The notes: generated from the sequence alone by a model not told the origin. 64,000 nt of DNA from CADEDH01 sp965263455 (GCA_965263455.1 CBDHHN010000004.1:2480001-2544000), one strand, 5' to 3'; shown: positions 25,746 to 36,590, counted from the stretch's first letter. Numbers and translations: made by a program.

Positions 25746-28700
25746 CGGGCGACCAACCGATGCGAGTTCGGGTCCTCGGTGTGGTGGAGGTTGTCGATGG
25801 CGAAGGGACGGTCGTCTCCGGGTTGTCGCCCATGCTGCGTCGACTCCTTGGACTACTCGTCGCCGCGGGGCATGGGGGTGCGTCCGTCGCCGATCTGACG
25901 GCCTGGCTTTGGCCTGATGCTGGGAAGCCGGATGACCCCGAGCGAACTCTTCGGGTGTACGTCTCCCGTTTGCGATCGATGCTCGGGGATCAGGCCATCG
26001 TGACCGGGAGCGGCCGCTATCGGCTGGAGGCCGAGGTCGATGCTGCCCGATTCAGCGAAGCGGTGGAGCGAGCCAGACGTGCTAGCGGCTCGCCCGGGGT
26101 TGCTGATCTATGGAGCCGCGCGCTGCGCGACTGGCGCGGCTCGGCCTTCGGCGATCTGGCCGATCATGAGGCGATTCAACCCGAAGCGGTCCGGCTCGAT
26201 GCCATGCGGGTGGAGGCGACCGAAGCATGGTTCGATGCGCGCCTTGCCGCAGGGGAGGGCCGAGAGCTGGTTGTTGCCATCTCAGAGGCCGTGGCAGACA
26301 ACCCGTTGCGGGAGGGATTCCGAGCTCAACAAATGACGGCGCTGTCTCGGGCGGGCCGCCAAGCTGAGGCTCTGCAAGCCTTTCAGGACTTCCGGTCCGG
26401 CCTAACGGAGGTCGGCCTCGAGCCCTCGCAGCGCCTGGTCGTCCTCGACCGGCAGATCGCCACCGGGGAGGTCCCTCGGGCCGGGGCCCGGCGGACCCTG
26501 CGAGGGTATGAGATTGGCGACCAGCTTGGCGAGGGGGCATTTGGCAAGGTGTGGGCAGCCACCCAGGCTGCGGTCGGACGTCCAGTGGCGATCAAACAGA
26601 TCCACGCAGACCTGGCGGACGACCCAGACTTTGTCCGGCACTTCGAGTACGAGGCGCATCTGATCGCTCATCTCGAGCACCCACACATCGTGCCTCTCTA
26701 CGACTATTGGCGAGAACCGGGCTCCGCCTACCTGGTGATGCGCTACCTGCCTGGTGGCACGCTTGGTGCACGGATCGCCGACGAGCCGCTTGATCTCTCC
26801 GAGGCGGTAGCGATGACGCAGCAGATCGCTGCCGCGCTGGACTCCGCACACCGTGCCGGCGTCATCCATCGGGATGTGAAGCCGGCCAACGTCCTGCTCG
26901 ACGAGGAGGGCAACGCCTACCTATCCGACTTCGGGATCGCGGTTGAGGAGGCGGAGCGGGTGGACCCGGAAGCCTGGCTGTCGACAGGATCACCGGTCTA
27001 CGCCGCCCCCGAGCAGCTGCAGCGGCGCGGGGTGGGGCCGGCCGCCGATGTGTACGCCCTTGGTGTGACGGTCTACGAAGCCTTGGCCGGTGAAGTTCCC
27101 TTCCCCCGCGAAACCAGCCGGGCGGATCTCCTTGTCCGGCAGCTTCGCGACCCGCTACCGCTACTCCGAGGCGTCCGGTCGGATCTGCCCGCTGCGATCG
27201 ACACCGTGCTCCGGACGGCGACAGCCAAGGATCCCGACGATCGGTACTCGAGCGCCGGCTCCTTTGCCCAGGAGTTGGCCGTCGCCGCGAACCTCGATGG
27301 CGAGGCTTCTCGTATCGGTCCCGTCGAACGGAATCCCTACAAGGGCCTTCGAGCCTTTGATGAGGCCGATGCCGCTGACTTTGTCGGGCGGAATCGGCTG
27401 GTCACGCGCTTGCTGGAGGTACTGGACCGAAGCCGGGCCCTCGCCGTAGTGGGGCCCTCCGGTTCTGGTAAGTCCTCGGTCGTCCGCGCCGGCCTGCTCC
27501 CCGCACTGCGCAGCGGGCGGTTGGTCGGGTCTGAGACGTGGCTGGTGACGTCGATGGTGCCCGGTCAGGACCCATATGCTGATCTCGCAAACGCGCTCGA
27601 GCGCGTGGCCGTCGACCTACCTGCGGACCCTGCCGCCGTATTGCGTCGGAGTCCCCGAGGGCTTGCGAGCCTCCTGCGCCGCAGCGTCCCCGATCAGCGT
27701 CAAGTGGTGCTCCTGATCGACCAGTTCGAGGAGCTGTTCACGCTGACTGCCGACAGCAAGACTCGGGCTGCCTTCCTCGAGTCTCTCGTGTTCGCTGCAT
27801 CGGAGGATCGACCGCTCCTGCGGATTGTGCTGACGCTGCGCGCGGACTTCTACGACCACCCGCTTCGTCACGAACGCCTAGCGCGACTCATCGAACACGC
27901 GACCGTTGCCATCCCGCCCCTTGCGCCTGACGAACTGGAGCGAGCCATCGTCGAACCCGCAGCATCGGTGGGGGCAGGCTTTGAGCCCGGCCTTCTGGCC
28001 GCTATCACGGCCGATGTGGCAGATCAGCCGGGCTCGCTGCCACTGCTCCAGTACGTGCTCACTGCGCTCTTCGAGCAACGCGAGGGCGCGATTCTGACTG
28101 CGGCGGCGTATCGCCGCCTGGGCGGCGTGAGTGGCGCCTTGACCCGTCGAGCAGAGCAGATGTACGACGGAATGGCCGATGGTGAGCGTCACGCATTGAG
28201 GCAGCTGATGCCAGGTTTGTGTCGCTAGGTGAAGGGACCGAAGACACCCGGCGTCGCGTACGTCGATCAGAACTCGGCGACAACGCAAACACTGTCGCAG
28301 CGCTAGCGCACCTCGACGACGCCGGACTGCTTACCACCGACCGCGATGCGGAGACCCGAGAACCAACGATCGAGGTCGCTCATGAGGCGCTGATTCGGGC
28401 CTGGCCCCGATTGAGGAACTGGCTTGACGACGACAGAGAAGGGTTCCGTCTTCTGCGGCAGCTAACCACTGCAGCGAGCGGGTGGGATGCCGAGGACCGG
28501 CCGGACTCCAGCCTCTATCGCGGGGTGCGCCTGACGAGCACTACCGAGTGGGTGCGGAGCGCCAATCCGAGCCTGAGCGGCATGGAGCTAGCGTTCCTCG
28601 ACGCATCGCAGGTCGCGGCCGATGCTGCAGCCCACAGAGAGCGTCAGCGGTTGTCGCGGCTCCGGTTCCTCGTGGCCGGCCTAGGGGCCTTGGCCGTGGT

Positions 28701-30885
28701 TGCGGTCGTTGCGGGGGCTCTGGCGCTCGTCCAGCAACGTCGCGCCACGGAGGAAGCCGAACTCGCTGACCAGCGGGCTCGGACAGCCACGGCCCGGGGC
28801 CTTGCTGCCCAGTCGGCTGCTCTGCTGTCGACCGAACTCGACACGGCGTTGCTCCTTGCCGCCAACGCAACGGCAGTCGAGGAATCGCCGGACACCGAGC
28901 GGGGTCTCCTGAACGCGTTGCATGGGGCGACCGGTCTGGTAGCCACGATGCCGTTCCCCGACGGTGACGAAGTCTTAGCGGTGCGGGTTGCGGCAGGCGT
29001 CTTGGTCGCTGGCTATCGAGACGGCACGATCAGATCCTTCGATCCAGAGACCGTCGCGCCGCTCGGACCGACGATGTCCGTTTCAGTCGCCAGCGGTGCG
29101 GAGCTGCTAAGCCTCCACCTCAGCGGCGACGGCCGGTACCTGGCCACAGCGTCCGCCGACGGCGTCGTCGTGTTCGAGATCTTGACTGGAGAGACAGTGC
29201 TGAGCGGCATTGGTACCGACAGAACCTTTCCGATCCCGGGCCTGTCGGCCACCGGACGGTTCCTGTCCATCGTCGACGCTCGCGAGCCAGAGCCAATCGT
29301 GGATGTGTTCGACCTGGTGAGCGGGCAGGCGCTGGGGCGGGTTCGACTGGACGGACCGATCGACATCGGCGTGCCAGCCTTCAGCGCTGACGAGCGTAGG
29401 CTCATAGTCGCCAAAGGAAATGCTGACGGTGTGACCTCGACAGCGGCCGCCTGGAGGCTGCCGTCCCTGGAACCCCTGGCCGAGCCGGTGACGATCGACG
29501 TCGGGGCCAACGAGATCTCGCCGTCGCCCGGACGTGACAAGGCGGCCCTGCTTGGGTTCATTCCGGCAGCCGTGACCATGGTTGATCCGGAGTCCTTTCT
29601 GCCCGTGGGGCCGACGATCGACCTTGAAGCTGGCCGCCTCGCCGGCACCGAATGGAACCCGAGCGGGACGCTCCTGCTGGTGGCGACCCTGACCGGCGAG
29701 CTCGTTGTGGTCGACGGCGGGACAGGAGCCGTGGTCGCTCGCGTCACCGGTCGAGCTGATCAGCCTGTCGGTGGCGGCTGGCTCGACAACGAGCGGTTCC
29801 TCTCGGTCGCTGCCGGCCGGCTGATGGTCTGGGATCTGACGGTTCAATCGACGATCGCAACCCCAGCGGGTGACGGCGCTTTGTTCGCAGACTCACTGGG
29901 CGACGGCCGATACGTGGTTCGCCGGGAGTCGGCCATGACCATCGTCGATCTGGATGGCACGACGACGCCGCTTCGGGTCGACGATCTCGATGCGTGCGGG
30001 CCCTTCCAATACGAACGGGAAGTAGGTCGCCTGCTGCTGTCCTGCGCGATCGCCGGACCGGACGGCGAGCCGGTCCGGCACTTCGCCGTCGTCGACCTCG
30101 CGACCGGCCGGCAGACAGGCGAGCTGGTCGAGCGCGAAGGCAATGTGGGCGTCTTCGCAGCCGCCATCAGTCCTGATGGGTCGATGGTGGCCGGCGTTGG
30201 CACCAATCAGCCCGGCGGTTTCGTGCTGGTCCTGGACGCCCACACCGGAGAGAACATCCTCCCCCCGACTCAGCTCGACGACTGGGTAATGAGCGCCGTG
30301 GGTTGGCGGCCCGACGGCTCGGCGCTCCTCGCCGGTGGTCAGGCCGGCGATCTCTTCTTCATTGACCCGTCCACCTGGGACATCCTCGACACTGTCTCGG
30401 TGGGAACCGATGCAGCCATCACCGATCTGGCTTTTGAGCCCTCCGGTGCGGTCGTCCACGTCGCCACCGAGCGGGGAGAGGTGTGGGCCGTCGACCTGGT
30501 CGAACGCCGTACCATTGGCGACCCGTTGGGCGGGCAAACTGGGCAACTCCAAAGCCTCGATCTGTCACCCGACGGAAGCAGAGTGGCGGCTGTCGCCCGG
30601 GACGGTGCTGTTCGCCTCTGGGACGTGGACACTGGACGACCCCTCAGCTCGAAGCTAGATGCTGCGAATGCCTTCGCTGTGAGCTTCGTCGATGATGACA
30701 CGTTGCTGACCAGCGGAGACGAGGTACTGCTTTGGCGACTCGGGTTGGACGATTTGCAGGCCCGTGCCTGTGAACTCGCCGGCCGGACATTGACCACAGA
30801 CGAGTGGCAGCTCTATGCGGCTGACACCAAGGCCGTGGACGTGTGCGACCCCGGACGCGACGACGTCTTGGCGGCGACTGACTGA
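25742..30885 (+). pseudogene. SARP - kinase - nSTAND1 - membrane segment - propeller protein (paralog C), split by a one-base frameshift
   Basis: Two adjoining frames (25742-28228 and 28219-30885) together match the full length of the paralogs, about 1714 aa if one base is restored. The first carries the winged helix (MRVRVLGVVEV), BTAD, kinase (GEGAFGKV, HRDVKPAN at 376, SDFGIA, APEQL), nSTAND1 with Walker A GPSGSGKSS at 571 and LLIDQFEELF, and stops at 28228. The second resumes with SLGEGTEDTRRRVRRSEL, then the membrane helix (28665-28730 region) and propeller with the tail ACELAGRTLTTDEW and VCDP. Comparison with paralog B (LFGRLVSLGEGTEDTRRR) places a missing base near 28209-28213. It may be a true mutation, a sequencing error or recoding; no slippery heptamer is evident. 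A restart at GTG 28219 is possible. Confidence 0.85.
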
Positions 30886-30952
30886 CCCCGCATCGCATGC
30901 GCCGTGGGTCAAACCATCCTCTGGCTGGGGCCTTTGGCCCGGCGGCATCGCC

Positions 30953-30981
30953 TGAAACCTTCTTGAAACGGCCTTGAGTCA
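30953..30981 (+). promoter_or_regulatory. Triple SARP-type direct repeats before the second cyclic-nucleotide-binding gene
   Basis: TGAAACC (30953-30959), TGAAACG (30964-30970) and TGAGTCA (30975-30981), each 11 bp from the last. The set ends 45 bases upstream of the ATG at 31026 and is the clearest of the five sites. Confidence 0.65.
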
Positions 30982-31025
30982 CGGTCTGAGTTGCTGGCTT
31001 TCAGCAGTGACACGAGGAGACTCTC

Positions 31026-31463
31026 ATGAACCGAAGCGTTACGAAGCAGCTGGACCCCAAGGAGGCTCGCCTCGCTCGAGTGCCCCTGTTCGCCAGGGCA
31101 GACTTCCGCTCGATCCGAAGGCTTGCCTCCGTCGTCGACGAGGTTTCGGTCGCTCCTGGGCGGGTCTTGCTCCGCGAGGGCGAACATCATCAGCAGGTCT
31201 ACGTGGTCAGCTCCGGGTCCGCCGCTGTCCACATCGGCGGACAGGAGGTCGCACAAGTGGAGTCGGGAGCCATCGTCGGCGAGCTGGGCTTCTTCCTCGG
31301 CGGGCCTGCGACAGCAACGGTGACTGCGGCCACGGAGGTGGAGCTCCTGGTCATCGCTCACAATCAGTTCAACGACGTTCTCGCCGAAACCCCGGACCTG
31401 CTCCGGGCAATCACCGACGAGCTGGCCCGTCGACTGCGAGCAACCGACGCCAAGCTGACGTGA
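31026..31463 (+). CDS. Stand-alone cyclic-nucleotide-binding-domain protein 2
   Basis: 145 aa from ATG 31026, with GAGGAG at 31013-31018. It is again only a CAP/CRP-type beta-roll fold (LARVPLFARADFRSI, VAPGRVLLREGEHHQQVYVV, GAIVGELGFF, C-helix LLRAITDELARRLRA) with no DNA-binding domain. In the phosphate-binding cassette the position normally held by arginine reads GPATATV, so ligand binding is probably lost or altered, unlike protein 1. It has its own SARP-type site and ends at a strong bidirectional terminator shared with paralog D. It may act as a protein-interaction module rather than a nucleotide sensor (inference). Confidence 0.82.
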   Translation: MNRSVTKQLDPKEARLARVPLFARADFRSIRRLASVVDEVSVAPGRVLLREGEHHQQVYVVSSGSAAVHIGGQEVAQVESGAIVGELGFFLGGPATATVTAATEVELLVIAHNQFNDVLAETPDLLRAITDELARRLRATDAKLT

Positions 31464-31470
31464 TCGGGGC

Positions 31471-31502
31471 CCGGTCTGCTCCCTCCCTCAGGAGCAGACC
31501 GG
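31471..31502. terminator. Bidirectional terminator hairpin between convergent genes
   Basis: Perfect 12-bp stem CCGGTCTGCTCC/GGAGCAGACCGG with an 8-base loop. The right arm lies inside the last codons of paralog D, whose stop codon (31488-31490) falls in the loop. There is no long T tract. Confidence 0.75.
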
Positions 31503-34500
31503 ACGGCGAGGTTGGTCGGCAGACACAAAGTCAGCCCACTCGAGATCGGTGAAGTCGCGGCCAGCCACTACACATGCTCGATCCAGCCACCAGGTGGGAT
31601 CGAGCGGGTACTCTCGCCAAGCCGCACCGGTGGCCAGCCAAACCGAGGAACCATCCTCGGCGAACACGGGACGTGCCCGAGTGGCACCGGCGCTACCGTC
31701 GGTCAGTGGGCCGATCTCCACTCCGAGCTCGAGGTCGTACAGGACACTCTGACCGTCAGTGTCGACGACCACCAGATGCCGATCCTCGGGACCGACGGCT
31801 GGGAACACCTCGCCCCCGAGACCCGGAGCGACGAACACCTCCTCGCCGGTTCGGGCGTCTACCACGGCGATCGTGTCGTCCAAAGTTGTATACGGCACCA
31901 GCCAACTGCCAGGGCTGACCCGGAGCGACGTGCCACCGTCGGTAGCCAGCGGCGCTGCATCACGGATGCCATCAGCTGACCAACGCCACACGTTCCCGGC
32001 GACGGTGATACCCACGAACGAGCCGTCGGGCAGGGCGCCCCAGTTGATGACCCGCTCCTCGGGATCGAACGGCACGATCTCATTCAGCACCTGACCTGTC
32101 TCCAGGTCCACCACCGCAAACCCGGTCGGGAACGGAGCGTCGAGGTCATCGAGCACGACCAGCCAGGCGATGTAGGTCCCGCTCAGAGACCCGGATAGCA
32201 GGACCACCGTCCTGTCGTCGCCGAAGGGCCGACGGCGGTCGAGCTCCTGTCCTTGGTCATCGACCCAGACCAGCTCACCGCTGCTGTCCCAGATGACTGC
32301 GCGCCGATTGGGCAGGGCCACCAACGGCCCTGCATCGGTGACACCCAGATCCGCCGCATTCACGGCGATGCGATCGCCAGTGGCCGGATCGACCAGTGTG
32401 TGTCCCACGATCTGGTCGCCCCCGCGCTGATCGAACGCGGTTGCCACGCTCTGGTCGAGGGCCAACGTCGAGCCAATGCCTTCAGCGCAACAGGGGACCG
32501 TGGTCTCTGCCGTGCTGGGAACGGAGGTGTCGACGATCGTGAGCCGGCCGTCCGTTGTCAACACAGCCAGAGTTCCGTCGGGTAGATGATCGACAGCGCT
32601 GACCGACGCTGAGAACCGGGCCAGCTCACCAACGAGCCGTTGGCCCACGACGTCGACCTCCCACAGAACGGACCCGGCCGCAACCACCAGCGAGGATCCC
32701 TGTGTGTCGAGCGACACCGAGGCGATGTTCAAGCCCGTATCGATCTCGGCCTCCAAATCACCGCTCGGTTCGCTCCACAAGCGCACCACGCCATCTGCGT
32801 CGGCGGTGACCACCAGACCCCGCCCGGGGCGGGTCTGGATGTCAGCCACCGGGTGAGCGTGGCCGGGGAGCTCGACGATGGCGGGTTCGCTTGGCCCGTC
32901 GCTGATCGTGACCGTGACTCGCGGCGGGCCTTCGGGGCTCGGGAGGAGCGGATCGACCAGAAATCGGCCGTCATCCAGCCAACGATGGTTGACCGCGACG
33001 ATCGGCAACTCAACTCTGTCAACTTCAGCCCCCGACTCTGCGTCGATGGTCACCAGCGTGCCGTTGGCGATGGCGTCGGCACCGCGAGTTCCGAGGCCGA
33101 CGGTCAGTGCGGTGCCGTCCGGTGTCCATGAGATGTTGTTGACCGGGGTGTCCTCAAACGAGCGGAGGAGCGGTTGGCCCGTAGCGGTATCGGCGATCAC
33201 CAGGCCGGTGGGCAATGCGCTGTACGCGACCCGGGCCCCATCGGGGCTGAGGGCGGCGAAGCACTCACTGTCCACCGGAAGCTCCTGTGCTCCATCGTCG
33301 ATATCTACAAGTACCGTCGGGCTTTGGCCGCCGAGGTAGCGGCCTGGGGAGACCGTGCTGGTGCACGTCGAGCGGGCGAAGCCGGCGGGGCCGGTGATGG
33401 TTCGAATGCGGTTGGGAGTGGACGCAAGGGCTGTCAGCAGGGCCCGTTGGCTGGCGGGTCCCGTGTCGCGTTGGTAGGCCTCGGCGGCCAGGAGGAGGCC
33501 TACCTCGGGACGGTTGGGGCCTTCGGCCGCCGAGCGGGCGATGATGCTGGCAAGCTCAGCTTCCTCTGCTCGAAGGTTGGCCCGGTTCTGTTGGACGAGC
33601 GCGAGGCCGCCAGCTGCGACTGCCACCACGGTCGCCGACGCCAGCACAACCAGGAGGCGGCGGAGCCGACGGAGCCGCCGGACCTCGCGCTGCTGTTCGG
33701 CGGCGGCCAGTTCTTCGCTGGCCGCGAGGAACGCCGTTTCGGCCGGGTTCAGATTGCCTGAATACTCAGCGGACCACTCAAGCGCCGTTTCCAGCCGACC
33801 GGCACGGTAGAGGTCGCCCGGTTGACGGCCCCGGTCCTCCCAGGAGCTGGCCGCCTGCTCGACATGTTGACGGATCCGCAGGCCTTCTCGGTCTTCGTCC
33901 AGCCAGGAGCGGAGCCGCGGCCACGCTGTGAGTAGTGCCTCATGCGAGATCTCCACGGTCGGCTCTCGGCTGGAGCGCTCCCGATCGAATGCCAGCAGCC
34001 GTGCCTGACCGAGCAGATCGATGACCGCCGCGGTCGCGTCGTCCTGGGGGAGGTCTCGCCGCCTGACACGACGTTTCGTGTCCTCCGTGCCATCGCCCAG
34101 GTTCACGAGTCGGCCAAGCAAAGCCCTGGACGCTCGCTGTTGGGCCGCATCCAAGCTGTCGTACATGGCATCGGCTTGCTGGCCGACGGCGCCCGCCAGA
34201 CCTCCGAGCTTCTCGTAGGTCGCGATCGTCATCGTGCCGTCTTGGCGCTGCTCGTACAGTTCACCGAGCGTGTGCTGCAACAAGGGCAACCCACCGGGCT
34301 GATCCGCCACCTCGGCCGTGAGGCGGGCCACCAACCCGGGCTCGAAACGTGCGCCGACAACGCTGGCGGGCTCGGTAATGGCAAGCTCCAACTCATCCGC
34401 CGCCAGGGGCAACACCGGCACCATCGCCCTGCGCAGAATGGGTGCCAAGCGAACGTCACGAAGCGGATGATCGTAAAAGTCAGCGCGAAGCGTTAGCACA

Positions 34501-36590
34501 ACTCGCAGACGGCTCTGCTCGTCGGCCAAGGCGGTCAGGAGCGAGTCGAGGAACCATCGACGTTTCCTCTCACCGGTTAGTGTGAATACCTCCTCGAACT
34601 GATCTATGAGCAGGACGAGTTGGCGGTCGGTGGGTACGATCCGGCGCAGCAGCCTGGCCAAGCCATCGCTTGTCGCTCCAGTCTCAGGGGATGCGCCGTT
34701 TATCTGGGCGATCAGATCGATGGGCGGATCAATGGCAACCCCCAGCAGCGCAGTCGTCAGCTCGGCCATCGGATCGTCACCGGGCGTCATTGTGGCTATG
34801 AACCAACGCGACGAACCAGGCAGACGGTCTGATCGTAGGGCGGGGAGTAGCCCGGCCTTCACGGCTGAGGACTTCCCGGAACCCGAAGGGCCGACGACCG
34901 TGACCAGTCGGTGGTCGCCGACTGCACGCAGTAGTTCGCTCACCAGTCGATCGCGGCCGGCGAAGTCGGCGGCGTCGGCCTCCTGAAACGGCCGGAGACC
35001 CTTGTAGGGGTTGCGCGTCTCGCCGGAGACAAGGGTCTCGCTCGGTCCGAGCCCGGCGGCGGCGGTCAGATCCCGGGCGAAGTCGCCTGCGGACTGATAG
35101 CGATCGGGCGCCGGCTTGGCCGTCGCTCGCTGGAGTACGGCGTCGAGCGCCGATGGCAGCTCAGGGCGCCAGGACCGCACGAGCGGGATCGGATCATGCA
35201 ACTGGCGCTCCAACAGTCCGGCCATCGTCGTCTCAGACCCGAACGGGAGGCGGCCGGTCAGCGCTTCGAAGACGGTGATCCCGAACGCGTACAGGTCAGC
35301 GGCCGGTCCGACCGGCTGTCGCTGTAGCTGTTCGGGGGCAGCGTACGCCGGGGACCCATTCGAGAGCCAAGCCTCCGGGTCGAGCCGCTCGGCTTCGTTA
35401 GTGGCAATGCCGAAGTCGGAGAGGTAGGCATTGTCCGCGCCGTCGAGGAGGATGTTCGCCGGCTTGATGTCGCGATGAATGACGCCGGAGTCGTGTGCCG
35501 CGTCCAACGCGGCGGCCACCTGGGTGACCCAGCGCACCACATCTGCGACGTCACTCGGACCATCCAGAAGCCTGCCGGCCAGACTCCCGCCTTCTAGATG
35601 ACGCATGACCAGGTAGGCGGATCCCGGTTCCCGCCAGAAGTCGTACAAGGGGACGATGTGGGGGTGTTCAATGCGCGCGATCAGTTGCGCTTCGGCTTCG
35701 AACTGAGCGACGAACGCCGGGTCGTCGGCGAGCTCTGATCGGATCTGTTTGACTGCCACCGTCCGGTCGACGCTGGCCTGCGTGGCTTTCCACACCTGGG
35801 CGAAGGCGCCCTCTCCGATCCGGTCGAGGAGTTCGTAGCCCCGGAGCATGCGGCGGGCACCGGATCGAGGTACCTGCCCCTTGCTGATCTCACCGTCGAG
35901 TTCAACCAGGCGAGCGCCCGGCTCAAGGCCGATCTCAGTCAGCTCAGCCCGGAACTGCTGGAAGGCGCGAAGGGCCTCCGCCTGACGGCCGGCGCGCGCC
36001 AGAACCGTCATCTGCTGAGCCCGGAACCCCTCCCGGAGCGGGAAGTTGCCGATGGCCGTTTCAACATCGCCAACAAGTTCGCGTCCCTCCCCGGCTGCTA
36101 GGCGTGCATCGAACCAGGCCTCGGTCGCTTCGGCCCGCAGCTCTTCGAGCCGGTTGGCGGTCGCAGCGACCGACTCGAGGTCGGCGAACTCAGCGAACGC
36201 AGGCCCCCGCCAGAGGTCCAACGCTTGCCGCCAGAGGCCCGGGGCCGCTGGCGAACCGGACAGGCGCCGGGCGCGTTCGACCAATTCCTCGAAGCGGGCA
36301 GCATCGGTGCTGATGCTCGGGCCGAGTGCGTAGGCGCCCGTCCCGGTCAGGACAGCATCGGGGCCCAAGGCCCGCCGGACGCGAGCGATGTAGGTCCGAA
36401 TGGTGCCGACAGGGTCCTCGGGCCGATCTTCATCAGACCAGAGCTGATGCGCCAGGTCGTCCACTCCTACGGGCGCCGAGGAGGCGGCGCTGAGGATCGC
36501 CAGTAGCCGCAACTGTGCTGGACCACCGAGTGGCACATTGGCGCCGTCGTCGTCAATGGCGTCGATCGGGCCGAGAATCCGCAGCCTCAT
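31488..36590 (-). CDS. SARP/BTAD - Ser/Thr kinase - nSTAND1 NTPase - membrane segment - propeller protein (paralog D)
   Basis: 1700 aa from ATG 36590, preferred over the ATG at 36620 because a GGGGGG run precedes it at good spacing and the winged helix (MRLRILGPIDA) begins there. BTAD follows, then the kinase (GEGAFAQV, HRDIKPAN, SDFGIA, APEQL) and nSTAND1 (NPYKGLRPF, GPSGSGKSS, LVLLIDQFEEVF). One membrane helix (LLVVLASATVVAVAAGGLALV) comes before the WD40-like propeller, and the tail is RACVVAGRDFTDLEW with a final VCS. All kinase and Walker residues are kept, so the protein should be active. It converges on the second cyclic-nucleotide-binding gene. Its upstream repeats (TGACATC) differ from the TGAAAC type of the other units. 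Confidence 0.9.
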   Translation of the reverse strand: MRLRILGPIDAIDDDGANVPLGGPAQLRLLAILSAASSAPVGVDDLAHQLWSDEDRPEDPVGTIRTYIARVRRALGPDAVLTGTGAYALGPSISTDAARFEELVERARRLSGSPAAPGLWRQALDLWRGPAFAEFADLESVAATANRLEELRAEATEAWFDARLAAGEGRELVGDVETAIGNFPLREGFRAQQMTVLARAGRQAEALRAFQQFRAELTEIGLEPGARLVELDGEISKGQVPRSGARRMLRGYELLDRIGEGAFAQVWKATQASVDRTVAVKQIRSELADDPAFVAQFEAEAQLIARIEHPHIVPLYDFWREPGSAYLVMRHLEGGSLAGRLLDGPSDVADVVRWVTQVAAALDAAHDSGVIHRDIKPANILLDGADNAYLSDFGIATNEAERLDPEAWLSNGSPAYAAPEQLQRQPVGPAADLYAFGITVFEALTGRLPFGSETTMAGLLERQLHDPIPLVRSWRPELPSALDAVLQRATAKPAPDRYQSAGDFARDLTAAAGLGPSETLVSGETRNPYKGLRPFQEADAADFAGRDRLVSELLRAVGDHRLVTVVGPSGSGKSSAVKAGLLPALRSDRLPGSSRWFIATMTPGDDPMAELTTALLGVAIDPPIDLIAQINGASPETGATSDGLARLLRRIVPTDRQLVLLIDQFEEVFTLTGERKRRWFLDSLLTALADEQSRLRVVLTLRADFYDHPLRDVRLAPILRRAMVPVLPLAADELELAITEPASVVGARFEPGLVARLTAEVADQPGGLPLLQHTLGELYEQRQDGTMTIATYEKLGGLAGAVGQQADAMYDSLDAAQQRASRALLGRLVNLGDGTEDTKRRVRRRDLPQDDATAAVIDLLGQARLLAFDRERSSREPTVEISHEALLTAWPRLRSWLDEDREGLRIRQHVEQAASSWEDRGRQPGDLYRAGRLETALEWSAEYSGNLNPAETAFLAASEELAAAEQQREVRRLRRLRRLLVVLASATVVAVAAGGLALVQQNRANLRAEEAELASIIARSAAEGPNRPEVGLLLAAEAYQRDTGPASQRALLTALASTPNRIRTITGPAGFARSTCTSTVSPGRYLGGQSPTVLVDIDDGAQELPVDSECFAALSPDGARVAYSALPTGLVIADTATGQPLLRSFEDTPVNNISWTPDGTALTVGLGTRGADAIANGTLVTIDAESGAEVDRVELPIVAVNHRWLDDGRFLVDPLLPSPEGPPRVTVTISDGPSEPAIVELPGHAHPVADIQTRPGRGLVVTADADGVVRLWSEPSGDLEAEIDTGLNIASVSLDTQGSSLVVAAGSVLWEVDVVGQRLVGELARFSASVSAVDHLPDGTLAVLTTDGRLTIVDTSVPSTAETTVPCCAEGIGSTLALDQSVATAFDQRGGDQIVGHTLVDPATGDRIAVNAADLGVTDAGPLVALPNRRAVIWDSSGELVWVDDQGQELDRRRPFGDDRTVVLLSGSLSGTYIAWLVVLDDLDAPFPTGFAVVDLETGQVLNEIVPFDPEERVINWGALPDGSFVGITVAGNVWRWSADGIRDAAPLATDGGTSLRVSPGSWLVPYTTLDDTIAVVDARTGEEVFVAPGLGGEVFPAVGPEDRHLVVVDTDGQSVLYDLELGVEIGPLTDGSAGATRARPVFAEDGSSVWLATGAAWREYPLDPTWWLDRACVVAGRDFTDLEWADFVSADQPRRPVCS

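Noticed and set aside
28200..28235. Programmed ribosomal frameshift in paralog C
   Set aside because: No slippery heptamer, downstream pseudoknot or internal ribosome site is evident, and the three paralogs do not use one; kept only as a remote alternative to mutation or sequencing error.
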